The notes under the pieces: model-generated | The model's database searches: none | The model's input: the letters and a program-made list of their open reading frames with translations, nothing else | What the model was told of the DNA's origin: nothing | Source of the DNA: an uncultured Eubacteriales bacterium | Lineage (GTDB): Bacteria > Bacillota > Clostridia > Oscillospirales > Oscillospiraceae | Reading direction: 5' to 3' | DNA: 10,701 nucleotides | NCBI GenBank assembly: GCA_900320765.1 | Contig: ONTN01000027.1 | Coordinates: forward strand, 1 to 10,701 | Position numbers and translations under genes: made by a program | Shown: in pieces, positions 1-6,893 of the stretch | How the letters are laid out: every line of letters begins with the position of its first letter | Numbering within the stretch: position 1 is the first letter of the stretch

Positions 1-1468
1 GGAGATTGTCTTCGGCCTTGATGCGGAAGCGCACAACGGCCGCGTTGTTGAAGCCGCCGGAGACGAAGTGGACCACGTGCGAACCGCCCCACGTGACGTC
101 GCCGGACTTCTCCGGCTCGAGCTGCCTGTACTCCTCCCACGCGCCAGCGCCTATGCAGACCTCAAGCGTGGTGCGCGAAAGGCCGAAGTCGTCCTTTATG
201 GAGTACTCGAGCGGAAGGCTGCCGTTCACCGGGAGCTTGAGATCCATCTTCTCCGGCGACACGAGCTTCGCCTCGGGCGGCATGTCCTTGACAATCGTTA
301 TGGAGGACGTCTCCATCTGGTTCGTGAAGCCGTAGGAATCCCACACCTGCGAGCTCCAGCCGCCTTCGCCGCCCTTCTCGAGGTTGAACGAGAACGAGAG
401 TCGGCCGTCCGACTCGGATCCAGAAACCACAACGTCGCCGGGGAGCGTAATCGAGCCCTCGACGTCGGGACGCGACGGCTTGACGGAAACCGTGACCTTA
501 GACCCCTCGAGGCCGACTATCGCGGCCGTGTTCGTGTAGCGCTCTGGTTCGCGGCCGGTGTACTCGGGGTGACGCACCTCGACCATCCTCTCGGAATACC
601 TCGGCTCGGGAACAACCTCTACCCTGTACGCGCGCGTCAGGGCGCTTCCGCAGCTTATCCTGTAGTTGAAGCTCTTCGTCACGCGCGGATAGGAGAACGA
701 ATATATCACGGGGCCTTCAGCGCCCTCTTCAGAAACCCTGACCATCCGCTCCACGGCCTCGCTCCTGCCGTCCTGACGCGTCCTGACGAACGCCCTAGAC
801 GGAAAGCCTTCGCTGACGGCGAGAGAGAGAGCGAGGGGAGTGCCCTCGAGTATGACCTTGTCGCCGGGCGACACCTTGAGCGAAGAGGCGTAGATGTTGT
901 CAACCTCGGCGGACGGAACGAGTGCGCGCGTCGCAAGCCTGAGCGTGGCGTCTGGAAACGCCGCGAACAGGAGGAGGAGTATGCCTACGGCGATCGCGGC
1001 GGCGATAAACCTCGGCTTCACGGTCCTTCCCGTGAACTCCTTCTTGGGCGAAACCGTCTGCACGTCCTTGACGGCGTCCTTCGTAATCTCCTCCATGAGA
1101 CGGGAGGACGACGACAGGTCGCCAGCCTGCGCGAGCTCGACGACGGTGGAAAGACGCTCCTCGAGTTCGGGATGGTTGCGTTCGATGAGCGCCGCGATCT
1201 CGGCAGCCGTGAACTTGCGGCGGAGCGGCTTTATCAGCGCAAACCACGCAACCGCGGCGGTCGCCGCGACGCAACAGGCCCAGAGGAGCCATCTGACCCA
1301 CGAGACATAGATCGTCACCATCGCGTCGATCGCCATTATGGATAAGACCGATGCGACGAAGACGGCAAGCGTGGCGCAGGTGCCGCGCACGAGGAGAATG
1401 CGGCGAACCCGACCCACGCTCTCGTTGAGCTTGGCGGCTATCTGTGGCGGTATGTTCTTGTATTTCAT
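1..1468 (-). CDS. DUF4175-like large membrane protein, partial (C-terminus beyond the left edge)
   Basis: An uninterrupted minus-strand frame of 489 codons starts at ATG 1468-1466 and runs off the window, so the C-terminus is missing. Three hydrophobic segments are seen near the N-terminus (about residues 24-47, 58-79 and 154-171). Between the last two lies a motif of the type IERNHPELEERLSTVVELA (about residues 95-113), which I recognise from DUF4175/TIGR02302-like proteins. After the third segment comes a long, probably extracytoplasmic, beta-rich region with HPEYTG and KDDFGL motifs, also usual in this family. Function is unknown; relatives sit in MoxR-ATPase/DUF58/VWA operons of Verrucomicrobiota, Planctomycetota and Lentisphaerota. 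It starts 4 bases after the stop of the upstream GATase-like gene, so translational coupling is likely; no clear Shine-Dalgarno is seen. It belongs with that gene, not with the Clostridial genes to the right. Family call is from memory of motifs and is moderately sure. Confidence 0.7.
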   Translation of the reverse strand, partial: MKYKNIPPQIAAKLNESVGRVRRILLVRGTCATLAVFVASVLSIMAIDAMVTIYVSWVRWLLWACCVAATAAVAWFALIKPLRRKFTAAEIAALIERNHPELEERLSTVVELAQAGDLSSSSRLMEEITKDAVKDVQTVSPKKEFTGRTVKPRFIAAAIAVGILLLLFAAFPDATLRLATRALVPSAEVDNIYASSLKVSPGDKVILEGTPLALSLAVSEGFPSRAFVRTRQDGRSEAVERMVRVSEEGAEGPVIYSFSYPRVTKSFNYRISCGSALTRAYRVEVVPEPRYSERMVEVRHPEYTGREPERYTNTAAIVGLEGSKVTVSVKPSRPDVEGSITLPGDVVVSGSESDGRLSFSFNLEKGGEGGWSSQVWDSYGFTNQMETSSITIVKDMPPEAKLVSPEKMDLKLPVNGSLPLEYSIKDDFGLSRTTLEVCIGAGAWEEYRQLEPEKSGDVTWGGSHVVHFVSGGFNNAAVVRFRIKAEDNL

Positions 1469-1472
1469 GGCA

Positions 1473-3020
1473 TTATGCAAGCGAAGCGCGCTTCCGGAGT
1501 ATCCATTCCGCGGTAAGCAGCCCGATGATGATGAGGAACAGCGGAGGAAGGCACCAGAGGTGGAACTCGACGCGGTCGGAGATGCGTCTCGAACCGCCGC
1601 CGAAATCGCTGGCGAGCGCGATATACTCGGACGGCTTCAGGACCTTGCCGCCTGTCGCCAAGGCGACGCGCTCGCCGTGGTTGCGCGTCGACGCGATGTC
1701 GACCTTCTCGGCTGGCTGCTTGGTTGTGACGACAACAAAGCTCGTCTTCAGCTTGTCCGCCGGATAGCGGCGGCCGAGGAGCTCCTGCGCCTTGGGGCAG
1801 TCGAGGCTCACCTCGTACAGGCCTGGGGCCGTGCAGCCGTGTATCTCCACCTCGTAGAGGCCGTTGGAGTCGGGGCGCTTCTTTGCATCGAACACAGACA
1901 CTCTCGCGCCCATGTTCGGCGCGCGGACCATAAAGCGGGGATCGAGGCCGTCGATACCGTTGTGCTTCTCGTCGAGGAACCTGGCGAGGACCTTCACCGT
2001 CTCGCCCGCGCCGTACCTCAGCTGGTCGGTGCCGAGGCGCACGTACATGTTGCCGCACCTGAGCTTCTCGCCCGCGCCCCAGCGCATGATCTGCCCCCAG
2101 AAGCGGTGGTGCAGCTGGTCGCCGGTCTTGGAGCGGAGGCGCCACATCGAGTCGGTCGTCAGCATCAGCACCTTGCCCTTGCCCTTCGCGCCCGCCACGA
2201 CGAGTGCGTTGCGCCCCTGCTCGCCGCGCATGTCCTCAAGCCGCTTCAGCGCGGCTTCGGGGTTTTCCTCGATAGTTGCCGCGACGGACTCCGCTATGGC
2301 GCCGGCGTCATCGGCTCCCGAAGACTTCTTCGGCTTCGCATACGCGAGGATGTCGGCGCCCGACTTCACGCCGGAAATCGGAAGTCGCCAGTGGAAGTCG
2401 GGTATGTCGGCCCAGATGTCCTCGTTCTCGGAGGAGGACGAGCTCTGGTTCATAACAGGATGGCCGCGGCCAGCTGCCGCGAGCTGGAAGACGAACGCGT
2501 CCTCAGGAGCGACACGGCGGCTCTGCGCTGACGGCTCGTACTCGATCGGCATGAGGTCGCGCAGCTTCTGGTTCGTAATCGAGTAAGGCATGTACTCGGA
2601 GCCCGAGATGAGGACGAGAAGCGCACCGCGGTCCTCGACGTTGTACCTTAGCTGCTCGATGACGTCCTCCGTCAGAACGTCCTCGCCTATGTCGCCGATG
2701 ATGATGACGTCGAACTGCCGCCAGTCGTTGTCCTGTATGGGCCAACCGCCCGCCTCAGACTGGCCGAACGGGCGCGACGCGCTCGCGAATTCGAGGAGCT
2801 TCGGCTGGATGCCGGCGATCGAGTCGGGGTGGACGAGCCAGTCCTGCAGATGCACCGACTTGTCGCGGCCGTAGAAGAGGTTGCGCAGATACCGGTACTC
2901 CCAGCGAGGGCGGCCGTCCACGAGCAGAACGTTCATGCGGTCGTCGGAAACCGCGACCTCGAGCCTGCGCTCGTTGTTGTCGTCGAAGAGCTCCCCTTCG
3001 ACGTGGGTCACGGTGAAGTT
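1473..3020 (-). CDS. Glutamine-amidotransferase-like / VWA-type membrane protein, C-terminal part (5' end replaced by a chimeric join)
   Basis: About 515 codons, in frame with the BMP fragment upstream but of different origin. It holds the motif NVLLVDGRPRWEYRYLRNLF near its start, then DVIIIGDIGEDVL, a LVLISGSEYMP segment and DSMWRLRSKTGD. This is the class I GATase-like fold found in the C-terminal half of BatA/VWA-type membrane proteins; no obvious catalytic Cys nucleophile is seen in the SGSEYMP stretch, so it is probably non-catalytic. A beta-rich region follows, and the protein ends with one transmembrane helix (LWCLPPLFLIIIGLLTAEWI) and a short basic tail, as usual in the family. Its own N-terminus (expected VWA domain and membrane helices) is absent because of the join near 3020. 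The following gene is the DUF4175-like protein 4 bases downstream, the usual partner. Serine codon TCG and threonine codon ACG are frequent here. The upstream boundary is approximate. Confidence 0.7.
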   Translation of the reverse strand, partial: NFTVTHVEGELFDDNNERRLEVAVSDDRMNVLLVDGRPRWEYRYLRNLFYGRDKSVHLQDWLVHPDSIAGIQPKLLEFASASRPFGQSEAGGWPIQDNDWRQFDVIIIGDIGEDVLTEDVIEQLRYNVEDRGALLVLISGSEYMPYSITNQKLRDLMPIEYEPSAQSRRVAPEDAFVFQLAAAGRGHPVMNQSSSSSENEDIWADIPDFHWRLPISGVKSGADILAYAKPKKSSGADDAGAIAESVAATIEENPEAALKRLEDMRGEQGRNALVVAGAKGKGKVLMLTTDSMWRLRSKTGDQLHHRFWGQIMRWGAGEKLRCGNMYVRLGTDQLRYGAGETVKVLARFLDEKHNGIDGLDPRFMVRAPNMGARVSVFDAKKRPDSNGLYEVEIHGCTAPGLYEVSLDCPKAQELLGRRYPADKLKTSFVVVTTKQPAEKVDIASTRNHGERVALATGGKVLKPSEYIALASDFGGGSRRISDRVEFHLWCLPPLFLIIIGLLTAEWILRKRASLA

Positions 3021-3108
3021 GTAGCCGTAGACGCCCTGCATCGCCGTCCAGCTGATGCGCACGCCGTTCGACTCGTTCGAGAGGGTGAATACGGGGTAAT
3101 TTGCCGCG
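3015..3108. other. Probable assembly/amplification chimera junction with a short Fn3-like middle piece
   Basis: Reading the minus strand, BMP-family sequence stops making sense after YTYQYGAA (residue 218 of the fused frame, near 3102) and GATase-like sequence starts near residue 246 (about 3020). The roughly 28 residues between, with PVFTLSNESNGVRISW followed by GVYGY, resemble the first strands of a fibronectin type III domain as found in Firmicutes surface proteins, and fit neither neighbour. A BMP protein normally continues for about 130-150 more residues to complete its second lobe. The frame stays open through both joins, which is expected by chance about one time in nine. Boundaries are by eye. 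Confidence 0.75.
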
Positions 3109-3755
3109 CCGTACTGATAGGTGTATCTGACGTCGACTACGATGCCCATTTCCTTAGCGGCGTCGTTGGCGCCCTGGACGAAGCCGTAGCCGTAGCGGTT
3201 GACAGCGGGGTTGGTTCCGCCGCCGCCGCCGGAGAAGCCGAGCTTGGTGTAGCCTTCCTTAACGGCAGCGTAGCCGGCGAAGTAGCCGGGCTGCTCTTCC
3301 TTGAAGGCGATACCGGCAACGTTGGCAAGGCCCATATCCCAGCCGTCGATGAAGACGAACTTGACGTTTGCGAACTCCTTGGCCGCTCTCTCGAGAGCTC
3401 CGGCCTGCATGAAGCCGGCGCATACGATGACCTCGGCGCCGGCGTCGGCGGCGGCCTTCATGGCGTCGTAACGGTCGTCGTCAGTCGCCTGATCGCCGTT
3501 AGCGGGCTGATAATACTTGTAGCTGAGCTTGTTCTGGGAAGCATAGAGCTTGACGCCGTCGTAGGTGCCCTGGTTGAAGCTCTTGTCCTTGAGCTGGCCG
3601 ACGTCGGTTACGAAGGCTACCTTATAGACGCCGTCCTCGGCCTCCATGGTGTCGGGAATCTCGTCAGCATTCGCCTTCTTCGCGGTGTTGCCGCCGCAGG
3701 CGACAAGAGCGAATACCATCGCCATAGCGAGGAGAAGCGCAATAAGCTTTTTCAT
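3102..3755 (-). CDS. BMP-family (PnrA/BmpA-like) nucleoside-binding lipoprotein, N-terminal 218 residues only
   Basis: This is the substrate-binding lipoprotein of a nucleoside ABC importer, anchored outside the membrane. Residues 1-19 are a signal peptide ending in a lipobox (LVAC, Cys20), as in Firmicutes lipoproteins. The mature part shows family motifs: FVTDVGQLKDKSFNQG (48-63), VCAGFMQ (111-117), FVFIDGWD (133-140) and GGGGGTNPAVNR (176-187), which line the nucleoside pocket of the first lobe. Family members are about 350-380 residues, so about 40 percent of the protein is missing and the remainder of the open frame is unrelated sequence. Start ATG 3755-3753 is preceded by GGAGG (plus strand 3765-3769) at 9 bases and by its own promoter. 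It lies downstream of deoD in the same direction, which fits uptake and phosphorolysis of purine nucleosides. The truncation is most likely an assembly artefact, not a real pseudogene. Confidence 0.85.
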
Positions 3756-3806
3756 TTTTTCATTCCTCCATTATTTTTTTGTCCGCGGCTTGTCCGCGTT
3801 CGGTAT

Positions 3807-3836
3807 ATTATAACATTTTTCGTTCAGGTAAATCAA
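3807..3836 (-). promoter_or_regulatory. Promoter of the BMP lipoprotein gene
   Basis: On the minus strand TTGATT (3836-3831) and TATAAT (3812-3807) are separated by 18 bases, a good sigma-A type match about 50 bases upstream of the start codon. A direct repeat GTCCGCG (plus strand 3781-3787 and 3792-3798, 11-base period) lies in the transcribed leader just downstream of the -10 box. Confidence 0.75.
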
Positions 3837-3913
3837 GCGCAAAGCGTCTTTTTATTTTGGAAATGTCGAATTACACTAATACGGGCGCAGCCTTTTGTGC
3901 AATTCGCTCCCAA

Positions 3914-4639
3914 TCATTTCTCCGCCATAGCGGCCGCGGTATCGAGGGCTATCTCCATCATCTGGGTAAACGAGGTCTGCCTCGCCTCTGCGGGCAGATT
4001 TTCGTTCAGATAGAGATGGTCGGATATCGTGAGTATGCCGAGCGCGCGCTTTCCGAGACGGGCGGCGTTCATATAGAGGCCGGCGCACTCCATCTCAACG
4101 GCTAAAACGCCCATCTTCCGCCAGGGATCGGGGCCGTCGGACCCGTCGGAATAAAAATTGTCCGCGCTCATCACGTTGCCGACGCGGGGAGAAACGCCCT
4201 TCTTCTCCGCGCAGTCAATCGCCGTTTTCATCAGCTCGTAGTCTGCTATCGGGGCGAAGGTGCCGGGAAGCCCAAACTGGTGGGCGAAGTTCGAGTCGGT
4301 GCAGGCGCCCTGGGCGATAACGATGTCCATCGCGTGGATATCGTCCTGAATTGCTCCCGCCGAGCCGACGCGGATGATGTTCTCCACTCCGTACTCCGTA
4401 TAGAGCTCCCAGCTGTATATTCCGATGGCGGGAATGCCCATACCGGAGGCCATCACCGTTACAGGGACGCCCTTCCACGTGCCTGTGTAGCCCTGTACTC
4501 CGCGCACGTTGTTTACGAGAACCGGGTCAGCAAGAAAGTTTTCCGCGATGAATTTCGAGCGCAGCGGATCGCCGGGCATAAGCACTGTCTTCGCGATCTC
4601 GCCGTATTTGGCAGTATTATGAGGGGTGGGGATGGACAT
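3914..4639 (-). CDS. deoD: Purine nucleoside phosphorylase, DeoD type
   Basis: Cytosolic hexameric enzyme that splits purine (deoxy)ribonucleosides with phosphate into base and (deoxy)ribose-1-phosphate. The 241-residue protein matches the full length of the family (about 235-240). It starts with MSIPTPHN, where His7 corresponds to the His that reaches into the neighbouring subunit's site. Phosphate-binding elements are visible: GDPLR (23-27), Arg46 and Arg90 before VGSAG (91-95). The ribose/base site shows VEMECAG (181-187) with the Met-Glu pair, and TISDH (204-208) carries the catalytic Asp207. AEGG-like MTAP-type motifs are absent, which supports the DeoD branch. The start has a strong AAGGAGG (plus strand 4648-4654) at 8 bases. 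It is transcribed divergently from udk-tdk, and in the same direction as the BMP lipoprotein gene 158 bases further on, which has its own promoter. Confidence 0.96.
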   Translation of the reverse strand: MSIPTPHNTAKYGEIAKTVLMPGDPLRSKFIAENFLADPVLVNNVRGVQGYTGTWKGVPVTVMASGMGIPAIGIYSWELYTEYGVENIIRVGSAGAIQDDIHAMDIVIAQGACTDSNFAHQFGLPGTFAPIADYELMKTAIDCAEKKGVSPRVGNVMSADNFYSDGSDGPDPWRKMGVLAVEMECAGLYMNAARLGKRALGILTISDHLYLNENLPAEARQTSFTQMMEIALDTAAAMAEK

Positions 4640-4670
4640 AGCATCAGCCTCCTTTTTTGTTTATACCTTA

Positions 4671-4698
4671 ATTATATAATAAAAGCGGGAAAAGTCAA
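4671..4698 (-). promoter_or_regulatory. Promoter of deoD
   Basis: Minus strand: TTGACT (4698-4693), 16-base spacer, TATAAT (4676-4671). It lies about 32 bases upstream of the deoD start and sits back to back with the udk promoter. Confidence 0.8.
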
Positions 4699-4714
4699 TT
4701 TCGGAAAATAGACT

Positions 4715-4743
4715 TTGCAGAGAACCGCTCGCTGTGGTACAAT
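4715..4743 (+). promoter_or_regulatory. Promoter of udk-tdk
   Basis: TTGCAG (4715-4720), a 17-base spacer and TACAAT (4738-4743) lie 27 bases upstream of the udk start. The -35 boxes of this and the deoD promoter are only about 16 bases apart, so one regulator could act on both; no clear operator is seen. Confidence 0.7.
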
Positions 4744-4770
4744 GATAAAAAAGAGAAAGGCGGGCTCGGG

Positions 4771-5397
4771 ATGGAGACTCTTACAATAGGGATAGCCGGC
4801 GGAACGGGCAGCGGCAAGACCACGATAACGAAAAAGATAATTGCGGAATTCGGCTCCGACGTCTCGGTGATACACCATGACAGTTACTATAAGGCGCACG
4901 ACGATATGACATATGAGGAGAGATGCAAGCTAAACTACGACCACCCCGACTCCTTCGATACCCCGCTGCTTCTTGAGCACCTGCGCGCTCTCAAGGCGGG
5001 AAAGCCAGTCGACGCCCCGGTCTACGACTACACCGTGCACAACCGCTCGCAGGAGACCGAGAGGATAAATCCCGCCCGTGTCCTCCTCGTGGAGGGCATA
5101 CTCATTTACGCAGAGCCCGAGCTCTGCCGTGAGCTCGATATAAAAATCTACGTCGATACAGACGCCGACGTCAGGATTCTCCGCCGCATAGTGCGCGACG
5201 TCAAAAAGCGCGGCAGGACGCTCGACAGCGTCATTGACCAGTATCTCACCACGGTTAAACCCATGCACGAGGAGTTCGTAGAGCCCTCGAAGCGCAGGGC
5301 GGACATAATAATCCCCGAGGGAGGACGCAATACCGTCGCCCTCGAGATGGTGCTTGAGAGGATACGCGGGTATCTCGGGAGAAATAAAAATGGCTAA
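4771..5397 (+). CDS. udk: Uridine kinase
   Basis: Phosphorylates uridine and cytidine to UMP and CMP with ATP or GTP, in the cytosol, as part of pyrimidine salvage. The 208-residue protein has the expected length (about 205-215). Seen in order: the P-loop GGTGSGKTT (10-18), HHDSYY (35-40) with the Asp that acts in catalysis, NYDHPDSFD (55-63), YDYTVHNR (85-92), VEGIL (108-112) as the Walker-B-like segment, and RRIVRDVKKRGR (138-149), the lid arginines. The start ATG has AAAGG at 4756-4760 and a clean promoter upstream. Its stop overlaps the tdk start by 8 bases, so the two kinases are translated as a coupled pair. No abnormal residue was noticed. A phosphoribulokinase assignment is unlikely given size and motifs. 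Confidence 0.96.
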   Translation: METLTIGIAGGTGSGKTTITKKIIAEFGSDVSVIHHDSYYKAHDDMTYEERCKLNYDHPDSFDTPLLLEHLRALKAGKPVDAPVYDYTVHNRSQETERINPARVLLVEGILIYAEPELCRELDIKIYVDTDADVRILRRIVRDVKKRGRTLDSVIDQYLTTVKPMHEEFVEPSKRRADIIIPEGGRNTVALEMVLERIRGYLGRNKNG

Positions 5398-5983
5398 GCT
5401 ATATTTTAAATACGGGGCGATGGGCTCGTCAAAATCGGCTCAGGCTCTCATCACCCAGTTTAACTACGAGGAGCGGGGCATGACCGTATGGCTCATTAAG
5501 CCCTCGACAGACGACAGGGACGGAGCGGACGTTATACAAAGCCGCATAGGCCTCTCCCGCAGGGCGTCAGTTATCTGCCCGGGCGACAGCATCGTTGAGC
5601 TCTACCGCTCAACGGGGCGCACCGACGTTATAATTGCCGACGAGGCTCAGTTTTTCACCCCGGAGCAGATCGACGAGCTGCGCTGGATAGTGGACTTTGA
5701 GGATATCCCCGTTCTCTGCTTCGGGCTCAGAACAGACTTTTTAACAAAATTCTTCCCCGGCGCAATGAGGCTCATGGAGCTCGCCGACTCGATACAGGAG
5801 ATAAAGACCGTCTGCTCCTGCGGCAGAAAGGCGACGGTGAACGCGAGAATTGACGGGAACGGCCGCGTGGTAACTAAGGGCGCCCAGGTCCTGATCGGCG
5901 GGAACGACAGCTACGTAGCCATGTGCCACCGCTGCTGGCGCCAAAAGGTCGCCGAGCAGGAGAGCCAGATAAGCATAGAATAG
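5390..5983 (+). CDS. tdk: Thymidine kinase, type II (zinc-containing)
   Basis: Phosphorylates thymidine and deoxyuridine; cytosolic. The 197-residue frame from ATG 5390 begins MAKLYFKYGAMGSSKS; GAMGSSKS (9-16) is the P-loop, with Ser where the consensus has Gly before the Lys, a form I recall in other Clostridial Tdk proteins. DEAQFF (84-89) is the Walker B/catalytic motif. Two cysteine pairs that hold structural zinc are present: Cys142/Cys144 and Cys179/Cys182. The lasso region with the substrate-covering loop (about 146-176) includes GAQVLIGGNDSYVAMC. ATG 5390 is preferred to the upstream ATG 5354 because it has GGGAGA at 5378-5383 and matches the family N-terminus. It overlaps udk by 8 bases. 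A hairpin-rich repeat starts 8 bases after its stop and may end the transcript. Confidence 0.95.
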   Translation: MAKLYFKYGAMGSSKSAQALITQFNYEERGMTVWLIKPSTDDRDGADVIQSRIGLSRRASVICPGDSIVELYRSTGRTDVIIADEAQFFTPEQIDELRWIVDFEDIPVLCFGLRTDFLTKFFPGAMRLMELADSIQEIKTVCSCGRKATVNARIDGNGRVVTKGAQVLIGGNDSYVAMCHRCWRQKVAEQESQISIE

Positions 5984-5991
5984 CACCCGCC

Positions 5992-6129
5992 AAAAGGCTT
6001 CCCCTTCGGGGAAGCTGTCAGCGAAGCTGACTGATGAGGTCGTACCGAATTTCCAAACAGGTGCGATGGACGTAAAACCTCATCCACCGCTAACGCAGTC
6101 CCCCTTCCCCAAAGGGGAAGGCTAAGGGC
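5992..6129 (+). repeat. 138-bp multi-hairpin intergenic repeat, copy 1
   Basis: The element begins with GCTTCCCC-TTC-GGGGAAGC, then GTCAGC-GAA-GCTGAC, then GATGAGGT and ACCTCATC far apart as a long-range inverted pair, then ACCGC-TAAC-GCAGT, and ends with CCTTCCCC-AAA-GGGGAAGG. It is therefore a string of small hairpins closed by a larger one. It matches copy 2 at 133 of 138 positions with no gap. Orientation is the same as copy 2. I recall similar sequences as abundant non-coding repeats in gut Clostridia (from memory, not searched). The first hairpin could end tdk transcription. Confidence 0.9.
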
Positions 6130-6197
6130 GAGTGTCTGAATCAATAAGCTATTGCAGAATTGTTTGGCTGACCACAGTTGAAAGGAGCACTAAACCC

Positions 6198-6680
6198 ATG
6201 AAAACCCGCAAAAGGGTCGTTATCGTCATTCTGATATGCGTGCTCGCGCTCCTTATTGCCGCCGAGGCGGTCATTGAGTTTTTCCCCTCTCAGCCTACGC
6301 TTAAAGAGGCGGTTGGCAGGGGCAGTCTGAACGGGAAACGGTACATTCTTTGCGAACATGAAAAAGTGACCGGCTTTGACTGGCATATTTTGTTTGACAG
6401 CGAGGGCGCGGACAACGGTAAATACTGCAATATCACAAATTGCGATCCCTTCTCGGAGCTAAACCTGACCTACGAATTTGAAACCGGGCATAACACGTTC
6501 GTTTTCTATGTTTCGGAACGGAAAGAATACTCTTCAGAAGAACTGCGCGAGGACACGCTGGAATTTGAGGCGTCCGGGTGGGATATCCTCTATCCGGTCA
6601 AAAGAGAGCCGATTATCGGATGTCTTAAGTCGAGAAAGTACATTTTAGAAAGCGATACCTATCTCTCTCAACGGAAATAA
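6198..6680 (+). CDS. Unrecognised small membrane-anchored protein between two repeats
   Basis: I do not recognise this 160-residue protein. It starts MKTRKRVVIVILICVLALL, a basic N-terminus followed by one hydrophobic helix (about residues 7-27), so it is probably anchored in the membrane with the remaining 130 residues outside. The outer part contains Cys54, Cys77, Cys82 and a late Cys (about 144), and is rich in Asp/Glu, Phe and Tyr, with no motif I can name. ATG 6198 is chosen over ATG 6132 because AAAGGAG (6181-6187) stands 10 bases before it and the signal helix directly follows. It is clearly less GC-rich than the genes around it and has AAA/GAA/ATT-type codons, which suggests recent arrival. 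The last base of its stop codon is the first base of repeat copy 2. No promoter was identified with confidence. Confidence 0.65.
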   Translation: MKTRKRVVIVILICVLALLIAAEAVIEFFPSQPTLKEAVGRGSLNGKRYILCEHEKVTGFDWHILFDSEGADNGKYCNITNCDPFSELNLTYEFETGHNTFVFYVSERKEYSSEELREDTLEFEASGWDILYPVKREPIIGCLKSRKYILESDTYLSQRK

Positions 6681-6817
6681 AAAGGCTTCCCCTTCGGGGA
6701 AGCTGTCAGCGAAGCTGACTGATGAGGTTGTACCGATTTTCCAAACAGGTGCGATGAACGTAAAACCTCATCCACCGCTAACGCGGTCCCCCTTCCCCCA
6801 AGGGGAAGGCTAAGGGC
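6680..6817 (+). repeat. 138-bp multi-hairpin intergenic repeat, copy 2
   Basis: Same length and orientation as copy 1, with five substitutions (C/T, A/T, G/A, A/G, A/C) and no gap. One of them restores full pairing of ACCGC-TAAC-GCGGT, which is imperfect in copy 1. It lies between the orphan gene and the convergent decarboxylase gene, and could serve as a bidirectional transcription barrier. Confidence 0.9.
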
Positions 6818-6837
6818 TTTCGTAAACCAAGCGGCAT

Positions 6838-6860
6838 CCCCCAAGGGGAAGGCTAAGGGC
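6838..6860 (+). repeat. Partial third copy of the repeat's 3' end, followed by a small hairpin
   Basis: The last 23 bases of copy 2 (6795-6817) recur exactly at 6838-6860 after a 20-base spacer, ending in GGAAGGCTAAGGGC. The copy runs into a perfect hairpin GGGCTT-GAGC-AAGCCC (6857-6872). It looks like a tandem duplication or decay product of the element. Confidence 0.85.
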
Positions 6861-6893
6861 TTGAGCAAGCCCAACTTCGTCCCCTGGCTTTTT

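Noticed and set aside
68..1345. 425-codon plus-strand frame, and the 397-codon one at 1338-2531
   Set aside because: Both are antisense to the minus-strand DUF4175-like and GATase-like genes. Their translations are arginine-rich with no family motifs, as expected for shadows in GC-rich DNA.
1473..3755. A novel natural fusion of a nucleoside-binding lipoprotein with a GATase-like membrane protein
   Set aside because: Both partners are cut inside domains, the flanking genes belong to different phyla, and there is another artefact in the same contig; an artificial join is far more likely.
2829..4013. 394-codon plus-strand frame
   Set aside because: It is antisense to the BMP fragment, its promoter and the end of deoD, and crosses the chimera joint; low-complexity Val/Ala/Gly/Glu composition without motifs.
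5992..6817. Insertion sequence or composite transposon around the orphan gene
   Set aside because: No transposase, no inverted terminal repeats at the outer ends, no visible target duplication; the flanking units are small non-coding repeats.
5992..6860. CRISPR array
   Set aside because: Only two long copies with different spacing and inner hairpins, plus a fragment; no regular short repeats or spacers, and no cas genes.
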